64,000 nt of DNA from Casuarius casuarius (taxonomy: Eukaryota > Chordata > Aves > Casuariiformes > Casuariidae): positions 62,001 to 126,000 of the forward strand of contig PTFA01000369.1 in assembly GCA_003342895.1 (NCBI GenBank), read 5' to 3'. Under the pieces are notes generated by a model. The model searched no databases, was not told the origin of the DNA, and saw nothing but the letters and a program-made list of their open reading frames with translations. Below, piece by piece: positions 57,877-64,000 of this stretch; the stretch's first letter is position 1, and each line of letters begins with the position of its first letter. The position numbers and the translations under genes are program-made.

Positions 57877-57882
57877 AATAAA
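57877..57882 (+). terminator. RB1CC1: Probable polyadenylation signal AATAAA
   Basis: This is a canonical hexamer 880 bases after the stop codon, with a GT-rich downstream element (TGTATGTGTTTGAAG). An earlier hexamer at 57507-57512 may give a shorter form. A third, at 58072-58077, has no clear GT-rich element. Confidence 0.65.
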
Positions 57883-60175
57883 GATTTGAAACTGTATGTG
57901 TTTGAAGCATCTGTGTGCCTTTTAGATATTAACTTTCTGTAATATACATTAAATCTGTTGCAGCTTTTCTCTGACTACTCCTGTAAAATTTCATTACATA
58001 GAAATGACTATTTTCTCCAGGAGGCATTAATGTTCTGTAACATTCAGGAATTACAAGCATTACCTTGTAACAATAAAAAAGGATTTAAGTAGGCAGAAAT
58101 TAATTTTGTCAGCTAATTAAACTGACAAGAGACACTTTTCAAACTAATTATATTGACTATAATTCAAAAATGTAATCTATTCAATTTTCTTTTCTGTCAC
58201 AATATAAAAATATGTACCCTAAATGTGTAACCAGTGGAAAGTGAAATTCTGGATTCAACAGTGAACTTATGCCTAGGACTCCCTCCACAGAATCGTTCAA
58301 CTGTGATTTATCTTCAGAAAGTGGAGAGTGGAGGAGGAGAAGAGAAAGAAGTGATCACATGAAAATCTCAGTGCTTCTGCCCGTGTATTGCAAATAATAT
58401 ACCTTCAGACTATCTGGTCTACTTGAATAACCAGAAACTCCTGTGTACGCTTTATTTAAAATGATGTGACATAACAATTTTAAGTTCAGATTTTTTTTAA
58501 TTATGAAAGATGGGGACTTGGAATTGTATCTTATCTTTGATAAACTAAAATAAATCTGATAGTTGAATTCTGGAAAATAGAATGTCGTTTCATCAGGGCA
58601 GAGTCTTAGATATGCTGACTTCTTAAAGATTATTCACCAAAAAATCTTCCTGAAGAAAAAGGCACAGTACTACCGTAGCTTAGTACTGTCAAGTATATAA
58701 ATAGCATATGAATCTATAGAGGAAAAAAAAAATCACGCTACAGCATTTTTTATCACTGACTTTTTGGTCTTCAACTAAATAGGAATTCAGATCTGTCTGA
58801 AATACTGACTCAGTCTCATTCATTTAGGCAGTTGAGATACAAGTGGTTTAAGGACATGCAAGCAGCACGATTCATTCCTCCTAATATGCAGAGTGTTCAG
58901 TAACCTGGATATCTTTTACTCCACTGACAAAACTTTTTCCACGCTTGGATGATCTCCCTACTGCTCTGAATATTATTTATCTTTCAGGGACTAATTATCT
59001 CCCATAGCCACCAGGCCTGGCCAAGTTGCAGAGCCACAGAGCTCTTCCATTTCTGGGAGGACTCCTTCACTAGCAGCAATGGATCCGCACAGCAACGTGC
59101 AGTCTGGCACTACAGCTTAAGACTTCACTATCCTGAATAGCCTATTTCCAGGATAACTAAAAGGTCCTCCTGAATTTTCTTCACAGAGGGAAGGGTATGT
59201 TTTTAGAGTTTTTCCAGGCTGGATAAAACTTCAGACTCAATTATGGCAGTGCAGAAATGTGCACCCACTGAAAAAGTGTGGGTGTACTCCTTTCAGGGCA
59301 CAAAAAAATTAAATGGTTTTCAGGGACTCTAACATCATTAAGCACTGAGGTATGTGTCTTGCTATTCATTATGGATTACATCAGGAAGGTCATTGCAGGC
59401 TCTGGGATGGTCCGCCTGAAAGCATCACTGCTTCTGCCATGACAAAAATGAATTACTAAGGTGAGTGCAGAACTCTATGCTTAGAAATGAATAGGTTAGG
59501 AATTCTTTCATCTTTCTGTTTTGGAAAATCTGAGCTGTCATTTGAAATCAGTCTAAGGTTGTTGATGGACAGATAAAAAATATATTTAAACTTATATTTG
59601 GACAGTAGTGGGAATGATACCTGGTGCTGTGAAAGTTGATTTTCTTCTGATGTCAGTCATGTTTTCCCCTATTTTAAGACAGAAATCTATATAACTCAGA
59701 AGCACATGAGCAATATATGCATGTGAACTTGTAAAGCACCTAAATAAATAGTTTAAAATGAATGCAAACCACAGGAGGAGAAAAAGTCCTTTTCTGCTGA
59801 TATCTGCCACTTAAAAGAATACCAGGATGTATCTGTTATTGTTACATGACATCATACTTTCAGAATATAAATAACCAGCAATGGCTTTGGTTTTTAGGAA
59901 TATTTGTCATGTGCTTCATTTTATAATCTTTATGTGTATTCAAAATGGAAATTCTGTCAAACAAACTCCTAACATATTCAGTAATGATTCTGAACAGTCA
60001 TTGAAAAAAATTTTGTTTACATACTTTTTGCATGTCACAGCCTTACTAGTTCTTGAAACTATGCTTGTTATGTACCACCTATGTGTTTCATCTTGCTCTA
60101 TAATAATAAAACTTCATATATAGCTATAGAATTTGGATAAGCAGCATATGCAGAAGGGAATGGGAGGGGGGACAG

Positions 60176-60198
60176 TTGTGTGCGTGTGTGTGTGTGTG
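60176..60198. repeat. GT microsatellite
   Basis: Eleven or so TG units with one interruption, after a G-rich run. Confidence 0.9.
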
Positions 60199-63100
60199 AA
60201 GTTGTGTGTTTTAAACTTATTACCAAAAATCCCTCTTCTGCTACTGCTAATATGTGTTTTATTCAGGAAGCCTGGCTTTAGGAACAGTATCTATATTTTT
60301 GGAACACGAAAAGGAACTTGAGTGGAGGAGGACATTGAAAGCAAACTTTATCTTGTGTACCCAACAGAAAAATGTTGTAACAACTTTAAAGAGCCTTTTC
60401 AGTGTTCTTGGTAAGCTGTGTCCATTGAAATCCTCTGAGAAGTATATAGGTTTTTGCAAAACTCTGCTGCCATAGATCTCAAGGTAGGAGTTCATTCTGT
60501 CAGAGTTCAGTTGTGGTTCATTTGAATCTTAAGATGGCCTGTGCATAGGACCAGTGAAGTACAAGTACCTCAAACATGTTTCCCTAAGTATAGTTGTTGT
60601 TAAATGTGTCGCATAGCAGGACAGAGAAGTCTTCTTCCACTTCTGTGCCTTTTTACAGTGCAGCTTTTCCTCTTTGTTACCTAATATTCCACCCTTTCTT
60701 GTTTGTGGAGTTTTAACTAGAGTTGGCTATAAAATTTATAGCAGAAGTGGAATAGTACTTCGTAGTGCTTATTTATTCCTATAGTTTTCCAAATAATAAG
60801 TTATAATGCTGGTAATTCTTTCTTCTTAGTGCCAAATTAATAATTTTGGTGATTAATAATCACCACACAAGAACTATTGCTTTTTCAAAGCAGACTTAAC
60901 TATTAAACTTCACTGAGATATCTCGGTGCTGCATTTGAAGGTCACTGATGTTTTTATATCACTTTACAAGCCATTCTGCAGTCCTAAAGCAATGATGATA
61001 AAGTATAAATGATGAACAGTTGCTTCCTTTAGTTCTCATTGTAATTAATCATCCATATTAACAACATCCACATATATTACTGCAGAGTACTGCAAAGTCT
61101 AGCCCCAGTATTCCGATTACATACTAGCTAAGAATTCAGTTTAGTAGTGCCAGAATTATAGTGACTTTTTTTTGCTGAAATCTTGAGGTTACATCTACTT
61201 GGCATACATGTATATATTTTTTCCTTTGTTACGAAGCCTGAGTTGGAATTGATGAATACAATTTTGAGGAATTTGAACATTTTTACTCTTTTCTGAAAAA
61301 AAACTAACTTAGATAAATTCTAGCTTTTAACCTTTCATTATGAAATGCTTTTTTGAATTATAAATAAAAAAATTGACTGGCTGCAAAACCAGTATTATTT
61401 CTATGTCCATTACCAGCAAACACTTTTCATTGTTCTATATGCAGATTAATTCCATTTCATAGTTATAAAGTTCCCAGCAATGAATTCGTGGTGAATCACT
61501 GCACTGCTAAATAGTCGGTCCACGTTGATCTTAAATCTGTGAAACTGATTGTGGGTGGCAGCCTTGCTTTTCTTTCCCTAACTTTTGCTTGTTGAACTAA
61601 AGTTTGCCTTTTGCCTATTTATCTTGAGGCTTTTCTTAAGCCTCATATTTAAGAAGTACAGGAGACAGTGAAAATGTCTCTTAGGCAAAATTGAGTGAGG
61701 AGCAGATTCTTCTGCAGTGGGGGCCCTGCTAGTATGTTGCCGCATGATTAGGAACTCATACAGTTCACCAAGGGTTATTAAGGGGGAAGCATTGTCAACG
61801 CGTTTATGTAGAGTAAGAAAGTTTCTGCCCAAGTCTTTCTACGTGAGATGTACCTAACCTAAACCCACACACATATATATAGGCTTGTGTGCACACCTGC
61901 TTTTTAACAAATACTTTGAGTGATGCTGACCTATCTGTAGCCAAAGATGCTATATTTTGGTCCTATTTAGCTGTGTAGGAAGCATTAAAGGTCCAGGAAA
62001 ATTCAGAAAATAAGTTCTCAAAAGGGTTTTTCATTGAGAATTAGCTACAAGACTTGGACCCATGTGTTTCTATAACCAAGGAATGTCTGTTTCTGTTAAT
62101 TTAACACTTAAGAGCTCATTGGTTCTGTAGTCACTGTAAGATAGCTGTCAAAGAAGAGTATATCCTAAAAATCCTGGATACTTACAGGAGCAGTCGGTTT
62201 TAAGTGGTTAAATGAACATTGCATCTCTCAGACTGTATTAACTGAAGTAGTTGAAATGTATTTGTGAGCACTGTTAAAATGTCTGATGTAATTGCAGTGG
62301 TAATCAGGAGATTGCTGAGCTCTGCCTCTCACAGGAGGCTAGTCAACGTTCGTTATGCCTATTTATCTCTTGTGGATGATTAAATGTATTTTCAGCACAT
62401 AGGTTAAAATAGCAGAAAAAACTTATTATGAATACTGAACTGAAAAAAGTTCTTGATGCTATTGTAGAACACTGAGTTTTTTTAACTTCAAAAAAGAGCT
62501 TATTTTGTGCGGAGTATGTACAGTCTACTCTAAACACATACACAGAAGTATTTGGGTTGAATTGAAATCAACTGCCTAAAATGTACTGAGCTGTTTCTGT
62601 CTACTTTTAAAAAGGCTCTGCATTGGAAATAACTTTTTTGATACACAGTAAATTTCCTGAATCAGACTGAAACAATTGTATAAATGGAAAGAGATTGTAC
62701 CCGTAAATGTATTTAATCAACAAAATGGCTAAGCAGTAAAATGCACCTTTTTAATGTTGGCCCTCGAAGTACTCATTGTATTTGTAATCCTTATGTTTGT
62801 AGTTCTTAAGTGATCTAAGCACGGATAATTTGTCAGAGATATGATGCATGCAGCTAAATAAGCTTCTCTTGACCTTCTAGCAGTAGTATACTGTTGATCT
62901 TATAAGAATTTCCAAATTACAGTAAAGTGTAAATGCATATACAGTAATATGCTTGATTTGTGGCTGTAGTCCGGAACACCAGTTCTTTTCAAACCTATAG
63001 GATTGTCCTGTGTGTATATACTGTGATGTAATATGCTTAATTTTTTGCAATGATTAAGGTTTTAAGCACTGAAAAATTTGGAAATGTCCGCTTGTGATTG

Positions 63101-63492
63101 CTTGTCAAATTTTGAAACTGCGTTCATATATGTGAGGATACACTTGAGGATGCACTTTTTAATTAGCTAATCAGTTGATCTTTTCCTGCTCTTGTTTCTC
63201 CACATCTTTTCTCATAATTCTACGTTAAAACCTTTTCTTGAATGTACGATTACATTTTTGTCCTTTTTATGATGACAGTTTCTGTATCTTCTCCAATTCC
63301 CAATGGAATGAAATGTTTCCTATGTGCCTCTTAAGTAAGAAGCGAGTCTCCAGATTTCTTAGTTTCCACTTATTTTTGGTACCTGAATGACAAAGTGACC
63401 AATCTGAAATCTTTGGACTGATGTTTCAGAGTATAGCAGTTTTGTATCTTCAAAATACTCTGCTCTCGCTTTTTGTGCTCTCTCCATCTTGT

Positions 63493-63600
63493 AGAAGAGA
63501 AACTGCTCTTCCAAGGTAAAATAATTTCTCAAAAAGCACAAGGTGAGTTGGCAGAGCCAGAATTAAAAAATAGAGCCTTGAATCTCTGCCCTGTTTGACC
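63493..63600 (+). repeat. Possible MIR/CORE-SINE-like relic
   Basis: The pattern GAAACTG, then a degenerate AGGT-AA-TAA-TTTCTCAA, then CACAAGGTGAGTTGGCAGAG, CCAGAATT and TCTCTGCC resembles the internal part of MIR-type SINEs. Those elements carry the signature of a gap, an AAGGTCACA-like block, then GGCAGAGCC. The resemblance is by eye and the copy is old. Confidence 0.4.
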
Positions 63601-64000
63601 CTTGGTTCTCCTGTCCAGGTACAGGAGGGAGTTCAGCGTCTCTGAAAATCGTATCTTGATAGTCGGCATGGGTCAGTTCTTCTCTGTAAATTTCCTGACA
63701 TGCTGCGTTGTTGTGATATCAAGTCACATATCTCCTAGAATTTATTTTTAAGAACTGGTGCACACGATTAAGAAAAGTAAAATTTATTGTTGCAATGACT
63801 GGTCATCTTGATTAAAGAACTGTAATTTATTTTCAGCTAAGTTTTGTAGGTTTTAGTTTCTTCTGCTGGGATCTTGTGCATTTTTTTCGCCTATCAGAGA
63901 CTTCCATGTGTATTTGAAAACAGGTTTAGGAAGGAAAGATCAATCTCAATGCTTCTCCATCTACCAAATTATTACTACCTTAGTTCTTTCCTAATCTATC

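Larger units (their letters stand above)
56997..57900 (+). other. RB1CC1: RB1CC1 3' UTR (probable extent)
   Basis: This AT-rich sequence follows the stop. Two AATAAA hexamers occur, at 57507-57512 and 57877-57882. The second is followed by GT-rich DNA (57894-57925), which suits a cleavage site near 57900. The exact end is inferred. Confidence 0.7.
57901..64000. other. Downstream intergenic DNA, no gene recognised
   Basis: About 6 kb of AT-rich DNA follows the gene. In human, ALKAL1 lies beyond the 3' end of RB1CC1, but I see none of its sequence here. Open frames such as 59881-60123 (+) and 61578-61832 (-) show no recognisable family. A slightly GC-richer patch lies at 58960-59170. A GT repeat (60176-60198) and a possible SINE relic (63493-63600) are listed separately. 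Confidence 0.7.

Noticed and set aside
61578..61832. 84-codon minus-strand frame downstream of the gene
   Set aside because: Considered as a possible neighbour exon (ALKAL1 or other), but no matching motif is present and the strand is opposite to that expected.

Overview
The window is AT-rich vertebrate genomic DNA dominated by one gene on the + strand: RB1CC1, which encodes FIP200, the scaffold of the ULK1/ATG13/ATG101 autophagy-initiation complex. The rest is introns, the 3' UTR and about 6 kb of downstream DNA. The host is most likely a bird. Reasons: the only clear interspersed repeats are two CR1 LINE pieces, repeat density is low, introns are compact (two are only 80 and 112 bp), and the protein is close to, but not identical with, mammalian FIP200. 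A crocodilian or turtle cannot be excluded from sequence alone. No bacterial, viral or CRISPR-type locus is present.

Layout. Positions 1-6189 are intron with no exon I can recognise. From 6190 to 56996 there are 19 coding exons, each with GT/AG borders and exactly compatible codon phases. They match the last 19 exons of the 24-exon human gene, so the first should be exon 6 and the large one (34730-36645) exon 15. The spliced exons encode 1472 residues, or 1475 with an alternative donor. The human protein has 1471 residues from the matching glutamate (human residue 124) to its C terminus. About 123 N-terminal residues, including the ubiquitin-like fold, therefore lie upstream of the window. 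The 3' UTR begins at 56997 and probably ends just after an AATAAA at 57877. DNA from about 57.9 kb to the end shows no recognisable gene.

Protein layout. Exons 6-14 give the N-terminal helical scaffold with the ATG13-binding LQFL site and a short basic nuclear-localisation motif. Exon 15 gives a disordered, Ser/Pro-rich linker with a VAP-binding FFAT motif and then a long coiled coil. Exons 16-20 continue the coiled coil and include a four-leucine heptad zipper. Exons 21-24 give the C-terminal Claw domain that binds cargo receptors such as p62; its Lys, Arg and Phe pocket residues are intact.

Repeats. A 1.95-kb 5'-truncated CR1 LINE with a broken reverse transcriptase lies antisense in the intron at 11851-19750. 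A second CR1 3'-tail fragment lies sense at about 50.05-50.46 kb. A possible MIR-like SINE relic lies near 63.5 kb, and several microsatellites and homopolymer tracts are listed. Three isolated Ns mark uncertain bases.

I did not find a previously undescribed system. The most informative non-trivial signal is a pair of tandem 5' splice sites 9 nt apart in the Claw-encoding exon (exon 22). They predict two protein forms differing by Gly-Glu-Cys, at the same place where human FIP200 has 1594- and 1591-residue forms.
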